Source: Tricholoma matsutake
Taxonomy: Eukaryota > Basidiomycota > Agaricomycetes > Agaricales > Tricholomataceae
DNA length: 64,000 bases
NCBI GenBank assembly: GCA_026075535.2
Contig: AP026547.1
Location: 1,178,001 to 1,242,000 of the forward strand
Direction: 5' to 3'
How positions within the stretch are numbered: position 1 is the stretch's first letter; the number at the start of each line of letters is the position of its first letter. Both the position numbers and the translations under genes were made by a program. Of this stretch, positions 54,784 through 64,000 are shown one piece after another. The notes under the pieces were generated by a model. It was not told where the DNA came from and ran no database searches. It was given only the letters and a program-made list of their open reading frames with translations.

Positions 54784-55349
54784 GAGGTGGAGGATAGTGA
54801 GGTGATGGACGAAGGGGTAGCAATGCATCATTGATGCATCATGGCAAGATTGGCGGAGAGGCGAGTTGATTTGGAGATGTTGTTAGATGAGATAGAGGGG
54901 TTGGAAGGGTTGCTGGCTGAGTAGGACGGTTTTCTTTTTGTGTTTTTGTGGACTTTGTTTTGTATTCTATCTTTTTAAATAAAGTTTCGTAAATAATCAA
55001 AAGAAAATGATAAGAAAGAGGAAAGTAACGAAATACGATAATAAGGGAAAGGCTCAGTAAATCATCATGGCCAAAAACCCCTTTTGAGTTTGTGCGACCA
55101 TGCTATATGGCGATATTGTGACTTGTAATGTACACTAATTGAGAACGAAGTTATAAGTTCGATGTTTGAGACAAAGGAAAAGAATAGCTAGTCGGGTTTG
55201 ATATCTGGAAAATGTTCGTCTATGTCGGAGTCAACGTCTGAAGTCTTTCGAAGTCCTTCAAGATGGTTTGAGTCAATGTTGAGGAAGTTCGGGGGAAGAG
55301 GGATGGACTTTCTGGCAAGATAGGGAAGGAGTCGGAATGCGGCGATGGG

Positions 55350-58300
55350 TCAATGAAGTACGGAGCCATCTAATTTGCAAAGGATATAAGCACCACCATA
55401 ATTTTGTTCGATAACAATGAGTGGGCCTAGGTATCGTGCACGCATCTTTCGATTGAGTGATTTCTCGATCTGTGTGTTTCGAAGTAGAACAAGGTCACCT
55501 TTTGCAAAGTTGTAATCACGAATCGTTCGCTGGTGAACTTGTTCAAAGCGCTTTGCAGCTTCGAGCCATGCCAAAAAGACTTTTGAATGAAGGACTTCGA
55601 GGTCTGAGGATCTCTTCTGTAGGGCGATGGCACGTCTGGCGATTAGGTCAGTAGTCGAGAGGATTGAAGTGGGAGGGGGTTGCAAGTAGGTGGCTTCGGA
55701 GATATTGAGGGGAATGAGGGGGTGCGATCCTGTAATAACGAAGTAAGGGGAGCAACCCATACGTTTATGAACCGTAACTCATTCTGCCCAAAAGACTGAG
55801 TGCGCTCCATTCAACCATTTGCTTTGGTCTCCGTCAATGGCTTTGAATAGTGATTGGCGAACGTCGAAGTGGCTTTGTTCGACAAGTCTGTTAGCGCGAG
55901 AGTTATAACCACTAATGCAAACATGGTTAATATGGTAGCGCTTGGAGAGATACTCAATCGCAGCGATGAAAGTGCTTCCATTGTCGCTAACGATCTCGTA
56001 AAGAGAGCCCCATCGACAAATGATATCTTCGAAAATCCAGTCGCCGAGGGTTGTCGCATTCTCACGTCGAAGCTTTCGCCACTCTGGATATGTTGAGAGC
56101 GAACATCGGCCTTGGACGATGTACTTGAATCCAGCTGATGGAGGCATTTGCATAGTGTTGACGTAAACTTTGCCAAATAGAGGAGCTGGCATCGCGACTA
56201 TGGGGGGAATTAGAAGGTTTCACATCTGACGAACCTGGCAGAGATGGCATGTTCGAATATACCAGGCGATGTCAGCCTTCATGTTGGGCCACCAGAATCG
56301 CAAAGCGATCAGGGACTTTGTAGTGAACACCATCTTGTGTCCGATGTCGTTGTGAGCTGCATGAATGATTTTGAGGCAGTGTTCGGGGATGGCGACAATT
56401 TTGTGAGCGCCGTGGGAGTCTTTTCTCCATAGTTTGCCTGAATCTATAAAGAATTCAGTGCAATATCAGACGAAGGTAGCATATTCTGCGTCTGATAGAT
56501 CGAGAGGTCGTACCAAGTCACCTAACCACTTTCGAACACAAAGTAGTCATGCGTCATCCTTTTTTGCGTTGTTACTTTGCAGGATGCCTTCATAGGTAAC
56601 TTCGTTCTGCTGAGCGATATCGGAGGAGAGGGCAAGTGTCAGTTGTTGTTGGCAGAAGAATGGCCGAGTCAATATCGGGTTTATCTGGTGTACAAAGCCG
56701 TGAAGTCGATCTATCCAGTCTCCAAAGTCTTCTTCATTATCGAGCTGGCTGTCTTCAGCTTGTGGTGAACATTGTGAGAGTCCATCGGGACCATGATGGG
56801 TTCCTGCAACATGGATGAGGGTGAAGTGAAAGGTGAGTATTGAAACAATCCAACGGTTTATACTAGCACTGGGTGCGATATCGGGGTTCGATAACATGCC
56901 TTTGATGTACCTCGCATCAACTTCGATGATAAGATTGCGAATGCCGATAATATAAAGTCGAAGGGCACCGAGGGCTCGATAAAGTCCGTAGAGTTTGAGC
57001 TTTGGTTGCGAAAATCAAGATTCACGGTCGTTGAGTGTAATGGAACCGAATCGGCTATAATAGCGCTTTCGAAGATTGTCGGGGTCGCATTGGGTGAGGA
57101 AAAAGCTGATGGCAATGTGCGAAGTGTCGACCAATAGTATGACTGGTGTGTTGGACGAATAGTTGATGGCATGAATGGCTGGCGAGGTGATAAGGGCTTG
57201 CTTCAAGTCTTCCTGTGCGGCAATTTGGCTCGGTCTGAACTCGAAAGGAACATCTTTTTGAGTGAGGTGGATTAGAGCTGTGGCTCAGTGAGCGAAGTTT
57301 TGAATAAAGATATGACAAACTCCAATTGTTCCTAAGAATGCTTTGACTTCAGTGAGCGATCGACAAGGTCCCCAATTGCTGACTGCTTTGATGTGTGTCG
57401 GGTTGACCATACGGCCTTCGATGTTGCAACGATGACCTAGAACAATTATTTTGGGAACACAGAGAAAGAGCTTAGGGCCTGAAAACGTCCCTCCGCAATA
57501 CTTCATGCGCTGAATCACCCTGTTGAGGTTCTCGAAGTGCTCCCAGATGAACCTTCAAATTGCGGGATTCTCTGGAATTGTCTCGTAGGCACCGCCACGA
57601 AGTTGGTATCGAGACTTCGGGCCTTTGATCGGAACGTCGTCAATGTAGGGGATCGTGATGTAGGGTATTTCAGGTCGTAGGATATGCATGACGTCGTCGT
57701 GCATGATTGGGACTGAGTTTGTCCAACCCATCGGAAGGGTGACGATGCGAAGTGCGCTGAAGGGTGTCTGGAATGTCGTTAGATCGCAAGAAGATTCGGC
57801 AACTTTCCTTTCGTTGAACGCTATGAAGAGGTCGAGCATTCCACTGCACGATCATCTGCCGAACTGCTCTGCTAAGTGCTCAGGGATGGGAGCAACACCT
57901 GAGTGCTGGATCATAACCTTGTTCAAAGGTTCAAGGCTGTGGATGAGTCAGAGCGCTTTGCCATCTTTCTTCATGATGCCGAACCATTGTGATCGATATG
58001 AAGAGTTCGAGTGTTCATAGACACTGACTTCGAGCTTTTTCTTGATAATATCGCAGACTTCTTCATAAATGCTGGGGGGAATCGGGATGTTTCGCTCGAC
58101 CCAAGGGGTGTGAGGGATGACTGGGAATTCGATCGGGGGGAAGAACTCTGGTTGGAAGCTACCTCGTTCGTTGTCAGTCCATGCGAAGCCAGTTTCATGG
58201 TTTCGAATGAAGTTGTGCATGAGATTTCGTTCTTCAGGCCATAGGAAATCACCTGGATGATTCCTGTCGACGATGGCCTTGTGTTGGAGCAAATATCGAG

Positions 58301-58856
58301 GGGTGGGAGAGAAAGGTGGGGGACAAGGATTGAGTTTTGGCATATGTTTGAGTGGATCACCAGTGATCTTGCGAATGATGCGAAAGTGATCGGGAAAGTC
58401 AGCGATGATGGGTCAAATCTTCTGTGCGACGGGCTTGTACTTCTTCTTTGAAGCGGCGAGTGTCGGATAGAGAGAGTCGAATGTCGAAATATTGGAAGGG
58501 GAATAGATAGAAGAAGATTGCATAGGGGTCACCGTCAAGGTTGACAAATATGTTGCATACTGTTTGCTAGCCATTAAATATAAGTTCGCAACGATCGAAG
58601 AAAAGGAATAGTAGTTCGAAGTGTTCGAGGAGTCAATATCGGGAATGTCCGCAGTGTAATCGATAGTAATAGAAGGATTAGAATGGTCGTAGGAAATAAT
58701 GAAAGCGCACTGATCGGCCTCCGAAAGTTGATCCTCTAACTCCGAAAATCCTTTCGAACTACTTTTTGACATTGATTCGATCGAGGGATCGTTGGAATGG
58801 TACACGATCACGTCGAGTTTGGATCGAGGATGGTAATCGTCTGCGATTTGTTCCAA
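55350..58856 (-). pseudogene. Gypsy Pol (RT, RNase H, integrase), decayed
   Basis: One minus-strand frame broken by stops. RT: SYRSQWFGIMKKDGKAL, TFQTPFSALRIVTLPMGWTN, ITIPYIDDVPIKGP (Y-x-DD intact), then ISNWGPCRSLTEVKAFLGT-type connection sequence. RNase H: VILLVDTSHIAISFFLTQ and EVDARYIKGMLSNPD. Integrase: an H-H-C-C zinc module (HNDIGHKM.. TCHLCQ), a core with YEIVSDNGSTF and NRLVEQSHFDVRQ, and VYVNTMQM, where the first catalytic Asp appears to be Asn. The C-terminal GDLVLLRNTQIEKSLNRKMR and RYLGPLIV match the GPY/F-like end. No chromodomain is seen. Stops seen near 57945, 57872, 57553, 57295, 57015, 56226 and 55777 are TGA. Confidence 0.82.
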
Positions 58857-60895
58857 TAGTTCTTCACTGTACTCTCAGTGAGAACTTCGAAAGGGCGTCT
58901 GAATAAAATGTCGTATGCTGGGTCGCAAATAATATGAATTTGCATGTATAGCGTGATGGTGCCAACTTCACAAGGAAAATTGCACACTAAACCAAGACTT
59001 TCATCGATACCGCTGTTTGCCGATTGTAGAGGAATGCAGATTGAAGGGTCATAGGTGAGACTGAGTTCGTGACAAACCTCTTCCGACATTGCGATGATCG
59101 AGGAACCTGGGTCAATGACACTCTCGACTGGGTTTCTACCATTGACATTTATAATGACCGATCTAATTGCCTGAGATTCCTTTGTGACAATGAAAGGTTC
59201 CGGAATGTCACCGGGGCACAGACTGTTAATATAAGTCTCGTAAGGATCGTTGAGTACATAGATGCCATCGTCGAGGATGTTCATCGCGTTATCGGTTTGC
59301 TGAACGCGTCGTGTCGTGACCTGTTCTTTCCATTTAGTTTGAACCTCCGGTGCTACTGAGAGTAATTCTTTGGATGTTAGCGTGATAATAGGAGTCTTCA
59401 TCGAATGAGTGAAAATGTCTTCCACGATCTTGTCCTTGTGAATCAGAGCTTAGATATGGTGCGATGGGCCTTCTTTACCTTTACCTTTACCAGTCGATGC
59501 GAAGTTTCGTTCGTGAGGCGGGAGGTACGAGTTCTCTTTAGCAGCGGCGTATGGGTGAACAATAGGTGGCGAGGTTGGACTGGATTCGGTAGCCAATGCT
59601 GAGGTCGATGTTGGAGTATTGGTTGCTGTAGATGAAGTGGAAGGTACCGGAGCACATGGAGCAGTTGTTGGCTGGACTGGAGGAGGTGGGACCGGGTTCA
59701 AAGGACGGGGTTGTGCTATGGGCATGTTACGATCAGTTTGAGTGCACAGTCTACCACTTTGTAAGGTGAATAGTTCTTCCTCGAGCTTCGCGATGTGATC
59801 ATCCGCTGTGTTAGATACTTCCGATACCTGATATATACCTCTAGGTAGTGGTGTCGATGATATTGAAGATGCGATGTTATACATGAGGGAAGGAGTGATG
59901 GTGACCTGTGGGTTTCGTCAAAGCCACTCATCGATGCGTTCCTTGATGTAGTGGCCGGGGATGTTACGAGGAGTGAATTGACCATTAGGGAGAACTACCT
60001 TTCCTTCAGCATTCTTCTTACACTTTCCTTCGTTAATATAGGACTGGCAAACCAAACAGTCGCTAATAAAATGTCCAGCGAGACCGCAAAAGATGCAAAC
60101 CAGAGCTTCGATTTGTTCAGGTCAAAGGCTATTGTTAGCACGAGGTGGGTTGGATGTTTTTGAACCTGCTAGAGCCGTGACGAGAGTAGTTGCAAACTTT
60201 TCGAAGATAGCCGAAAGGTCTTCCGATTTGATCTGAGGTGCTGATGTCGAGGTGGTCACTGCCGATGACGAGGTTGCCGAGTTCGAGCTGAGTAGGAAAG
60301 AGGTGTCCGAGGAGTTTGATCCAGCTAAGACAAACTTTGCAGCTTCATGGATGTGATCGAGTGGGTAGGGGTCATCTGGGTAATGGTCAGGATACTTAAG
60401 CTCAAGTCATTGAGCAATGCACGTCCACAATCCAGGTTGGAATCCTCGAATGAATGCTCTGCTCTGCTCTGCTTCTGAGATTCTGTTTTTAGTTGACAGG
60501 AATTTCGTAATGTTATAAAAGGCTTGGAAATACAATCCGAGATCGTTCGCATTGAAGATGCCAATGCGTAGTTGCTCGCCGACTAACTTGTCCATATTGG
60601 AGATAGACCACTTGCGATCGTCTTCTGAACCAGGGTAAAGCTTGTGAATTGCGATGCAAAAGTGCTGGAATGAAATGCCAGCGTCGTATTCTGGAATCAA
60701 TTCCCAGAGTTCGGAAGTGTCGATATCGAGGTAGCGACAAGCATGCTTCTTCATATCCTCTGAGTTCGTGACATTGCATGCAGAGAAAAGCAATTCAAGT
60801 TCATTAAAGTATCTGCAAAGTTCTTGCGGCTGGGTAGGGTCGAATTTCAGAGCCGTGGAATGACCACGAGCTGGCATCGTTGCTTGCATAGTCAT
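58808..60895 (-). pseudogene. Gypsy Gag-protease, decayed
   Basis: Gag starts at 60895 (MQATMPARGHSTALKFDPTQ) and continues with ELELLFSACNVTNSEDMKKH and DDRKWSISNMDKLVGEQLR. After TGA stops near 60405 and 60127 comes an intact knuckle CIFCGLAGHFISDC (C-x2-C-x4-H-x4-C). Then follow a Pro-rich spacer, one TAA near 59448, and the retropepsin-like SVIDPGSSIIAMSEEVCHEL. It ends at 58808. Pol lies in the -1 frame with an overlap of about 50 nt, consistent with a programmed -1 shift, although a decay indel could give the same picture. Confidence 0.78.
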
Positions 60896-61207
60896 GAATG
60901 CGATGTTTCTAGGAGTGGGAGTTAAAACTTGTGTGAATGATGGTAGAGGAGTCGAAGGGGTTGGAAGGATGAATGAAGATGTGGATGATGAAGATGAAGA
61001 AGTAGAAGGTGATGTTGAGGGTAATGATATTGGTGAAGGGAATAGCCGACGATGAGTCGATTCTGCTTCGGAAACAGGTATAAGAATATCTCCCGATTGT
61101 TCGAGAGATTTGAAGGCGTGACGAGTGTCGATCTGTAGGTTTCTAGCTTGTGTTGGCCTAAGCTGGGAGATTCGAGATGGATTAGGCGATGAAATGATTT
61201 AGAAACC

Positions 61208-61224
61208 CCTCGCGGTGGGCTCCA
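61208..61224 (-). promoter_or_regulatory. Gypsy primer binding site
   Basis: On the minus strand TGGAGCCCACCGCGAGG begins 3 nt after the 5' LTR; TGG pairs with a tRNA 3' CCA. The tRNA was not identified. Confidence 0.75.
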
Positions 61225-61227
61225 AAA

Positions 61228-62238
61228 TGATATGCTCGACCCGGAAACCCCAAACAAAACCTACTAAAATGGCCTTGGATGGTATAACACGAGTTAGAGG
61301 AAGGATGCGAGGTGGTACTAAAAGTCACCAAATCCAACCCGATGGAGGCATAAGACGTCCGAGTGGGTATGAAGGGTTTCGAGAATGTTCAAAGGGGCAT
61401 GAGATCTCTCGATGTAAGTTCGAGGGAGATCGATAAGGTTTGAGGGTTAGAGGAGACGTTCGAGGTAATTGGGAATGGTATAGACGGTTTTACAAAGTGT
61501 GTAGAAGGAATATGTGAGTGGGGCAGCAATGATAGTGACAAGGGGCAATAACAATATACAATGGATGAAGGGTTTGAGGGCTAATACGAAGTTTCGAGGA
61601 AGTTCGCAATGATTCGCAGAACTTCGGGCTAGACAAGAGGCTTGGACTCAAGAGCTGAATGCTTAAATCAGACTATAGTGAAGTAAGATGATCTCTTTCT
61701 TCCTTTTTAAGTGAGTAACTATTACAAGTTTAAATAAGTTCTGAAGAGGTACTACCAAAAAGGGGAAGGAGAACATGAGGCCTACATGAGGTGAAGTCTA
61801 GGATGAAAGATAAACCTCTATCACTGAGTAAAACAATAAAAGATAAGAATTAAATCTCCGGAGTCCTGATATGTGTGAAATGTACTCATCCTATGTCATT
61901 ACAAACCATCTAAACATTTGAAATTTGCCTCATCGTGTCCTTAGTGGTCTCGCGTGTGCTCAGTCGGTGGCCAAATAGCTTGGTCAACCTTGCTATGACT
62001 TGTCGGCGTGTAGTAAGAGTGCCAGAGGCCATGATGACAGCGGCCGAGCACATTCAAAGTGTTCCTATATCGTTCGAGGGGGATTGAGGGGGATTGAGGT
62101 AGCACGAGGCCACTCGAAGCCTGTTTGGGAGCGTTTTGCGAGGCTCGAAGGCATTCAAGGGGTTCCAAGTGTCGTGAGAGATTGATGCAGAACTGCTGTG
62201 AGTGGTTACAGACCTTATAGCGCTAGGTGGACCTATCA
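61228..62238 (-). repeat. Gypsy 5' LTR
   Basis: On the minus strand TGATAGGTCC..GTCGAGCATATCA. Same length as the other LTR within 1 bp. Confidence 0.9.
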
Positions 62239-62711
62239 TCGTATACAGTTCTAAGCATCCGATCAACTTCCTAAAAACAATCTAAGTCTCTATGGGTTTT
62301 CTCGATCAACAAGAAACCTCTGCAATTGTCGCATCCTCAATCCTCCCTTGATCCTCTCATCATTAGCTCTAGTAACCCTTCCAACACTTCATAGACATTT
62401 ACTGCACCCTTCGTATACTATCGACCTATTGAAAGGTCCCCAGAACTCACATATCGACCATTGATGATAAACTCATTCGCCGTCGATCTCGTCGATTGCC
62501 CTCAATATTGATCGATACTTGATCGGACTGCGCCAAATGCTTTCATCTCTCATAACACTACCTTCACGACTAGTGTTAACTAGTAATCTTCTCATATGTT
62601 TGACCATGAACATTCGGAACGTCTCGCAACCTTCCTCTGACTTGTCGCAAACATCATCGATTGCCTCATCGGCAGTTCTGGTGGTTTTCCCAGGTTGAGC
62701 ATCATCACTGT

Positions 62712-64000
62712 CTCCTTTCATTACCCTCCACTATCCAAAAACCTCCTACCAATGACACTACCACCCCTGATACTGGAAAGAATTATGTTCCATTACATTC
62801 TCCAGATAATGACCATAACAGTGATGAAAAGTTGCCAAGGATAGAAGAAGTGATACCACCTGATATGCCAGCACCAGCACCAGACAATATAGACAACTTG
62901 GAACCACCTGTGGATAATGACCCTGACCCTGATGATAATAATGACAATGGCAATGATAATAATGGCACACCATCATCTTCATCATCTTCATCATTGGATG
63001 AAGAATCTGTAAATTTGCCTATAGCTATATGAAGGGCACCATGGAATAGGAAACCACCTGGTGAATGGTGGAAACTACATCAACCTACTCCAGCTATACC
63101 ATCCAGTGATGAAGAAGATGAGTCTGGGATCTGGGACCTACATCATTCCTTTTGGGTATAGAAATTACAAGGGATAGGCCAAAGTGAACCATATTTCTCT
63201 CCCAGCAATGGTGCATTTTGAACAAATTGGAGGAATTTGGAATGGTCGATTGTTATCCAGTGGGCACACCTATGGCTCCTGGGTCTAGTTTATCAAAGGA
63301 GCAATGCCCCACAACACCAGAAGAAATGGGAGCAATGCAGAACATCCCTTATATGAATGCAGTTGGATCAATCATGTACCTGGCCACCACCACTCATCCT
63401 GATATTGCTTATACTGCAGGAGTTTTGGCACAATTTAATTCAAATCCTGGAATGACACATTGGACACCTATTCTGCTATCTGAAGGGGACCACAAACACA
63501 AAGTTGGTATACAAACCTGATCCCTTGGTGCAAGATCCATTTGTTGCATTCAGTGATGCAGACCATGGAGGCAATTGAGATAATGGAAAGTTTACCACTG
63601 GGTATTTGGTTAAAATGGGATCAGGAGCTGTTTGTTGGTCTAGCAAGCTGCAGCCTATAGTGACACTGTCAACTACTGAAGCAGAGGATGTGGCAGCTGT
63701 AGTGGCAGAAAAAGAGATATGCTGGATGCAGAATATGTTAGGGGAATTGGGATACAAGCCATCATTGCAACCTTCAAAGCTGTTTGTTGATAACCAGTCA
63801 TGCATGACTGTGGCAAAGAACCCTGAACATCATGGGTGGATGAAGCATTTAGATCTGGCATTCTATTGGTTGAGGGATATGGTGGAGCAGAAGATGATGA
63901 TGCTGCACTATTTGAAAACCACTGAAATGCCAGCAGACTTATTGACAAAGGCATTGATGAAACCCCAGGTTGAGAAATTGTGGGCATTAATGGGCTTGGA
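62712..64000 (+). pseudogene. Copia-2 linker, RT C-terminus and RNase H, decayed and partial
   Basis: Resumes in frame after the solo LTR with a Pro/Asp/Asn-rich linker (SLPSTIQKPPTNDTTTPDTG, DNNDNGNDNNGTPSSSSSSS), typical between copia integrase and RT. The RT N-terminus and active site are missing (deletion near 63180-63215). Then come VGTPMAPGSS, YMNAVGSIMYLATTTHPDIA and, after frame changes, RNase H: AFSDADHGGN, GAVCWSSKLQPIVTLSTTEA, VDNQSCMTVAKNPEHHG and MPADLLTKALMKPQVEKLWA. The window ends within the terminal part. Confidence 0.8.

Larger units (their letters stand above)
52437..62238 (-). mobile_element. Ty3/gypsy LTR retrotransposon with an extra antisense gene (9.8 kb)
   Basis: LTRs of about 1012 and 1011 bp end in TGATA..TATCA; the PBS, PPT, Gag-protease and RT-RNase H-integrase are on the minus strand. 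A possible 4-bp duplication TCGT flanks it (52433-52436, 62239-62242). The 1.9-kb interval between the pol end (55350) and the 3' LTR carries a plus-strand gene. LTR differences are mainly CpG transitions. Pol is broken by at least seven stops, nearly all TGA. Confidence 0.9.
51716..62707 (+). repeat. Solo LTR of a Gypsy-type element, split by the full Gypsy
   Basis: The two arms are 51716-52436 and 62243-62707. The left end TGATAGGTCG and right end GGTTGAGCATCATCA resemble the Gypsy LTR ends (TGATAGGTCC, GTCGAGCATATCA) in plus orientation. Flanking CCGT/CTGT (51712-51715, 62708-62711) differ by one CpG transition. Removing 51716-62711 joins QYNWNNR to LLSLPSTIQKPP in frame, restoring Copia-2. 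The interior is non-coding. Confidence 0.7.
43300..64000 (+). mobile_element. Copia-2: old Ty1/copia element, interrupted twice, runs off the window
   Basis: Outermost shell of the nest. The inferred 5' LTR begins near TGTTGGATTAGG (43300) and ends TTTAATA at 49319, just before the PBS; it is split by Copia-1. Internal coding begins at 49494, is split at 51711/62712 by a solo LTR plus Gypsy, and reaches the right edge still inside RNase H. The 3' LTR is outside the window, so the LTR call is inferred from the PBS position only. Confidence 0.65.

Noticed and set aside
58011..59359. Plus-strand frames opposite Gypsy protease and RT
   Set aside because: They are antisense shadows. Unlike the 53.6-54.8 kb gene they show no splice structure or domain.

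Overview
The window reads as nuclear DNA of a transposon-rich filamentous basidiomycete, most likely an agaricomycete. Evidence: short 50-60 nt GT..AG introns, many-exon genes, and coding remnants of families typical of mushroom-forming fungi (DIRS/Ngaro-type RT, Ty1/copia with an internal initiator-Met PBS, Ty3/gypsy, Pif1-like helicase, DUF262, solitary tyrosine recombinase). The species cannot be resolved from the sequence alone.

Region by region. 1-25 kb is an old, CpG-poor repeat graveyard. It holds two kinds of short hairpin that recur in purine-rich GACAACAAC-type sequence, two non-autonomous hAT-like elements with 8-bp target duplications (3001-3845; 13272-14730) and a third related copy (18264-19073). 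It also holds a decayed tyrosine recombinase gene (minus, 5239-6630), a 5'-truncated LINE (about 7050-9511), a MITE inside an old reading frame (10914-11352) and a DUF262 pseudogene. Further on come helicase-like remnants, an intron-containing HECT ubiquitin-ligase pseudogene (about 21.03-22.5 kb), a minisatellite and a hAT transposase tail. 25.7-36.6 kb is a DIRS/Ngaro-type tyrosine-recombinase retrotransposon. Its recombinase gene is split by a minus-strand Copia element (30652-35851, TSD ACACG). 38253-41730 is the one convincing intact host gene: a 16-exon Zn2Cys6 transcription factor of about 874 aa, with a 6-nt exon inside the zinc-cluster motif.

43.3-64 kb is a four-layer nest. An old Copia (Copia-2) runs off the right edge. 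Its inferred 5' LTR carries a tRNA-like sequence split by a young intact Copia (Copia-1, 43517-49273; LTRs identical to my eye; one 1620-aa Gag-Pol frame; TSD CTGGG). Copia-2 pol is split by a solo LTR (51716-62707), which is itself split by a 9.8-kb Gypsy element (52437-62238, minus strand, LTRs of about 1 kb). Between its pol and 3' LTR, the Gypsy carries a four-exon gene in the opposite orientation, encoding a coiled-coil-like protein with a Zn2Cys6-like cysteine cluster (53594-54783). I consider this the best candidate for an undescribed system.

A unifying theme is decay. Almost every in-frame stop that I could place in these elements is TGA at a position consistent with CGA to TGA. Several catalytic-residue changes are also CpG transitions. 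This points to cytosine-methylation-linked or RIP-like mutation. All calls rest on reading the sequence by eye; no database or alignment was run.
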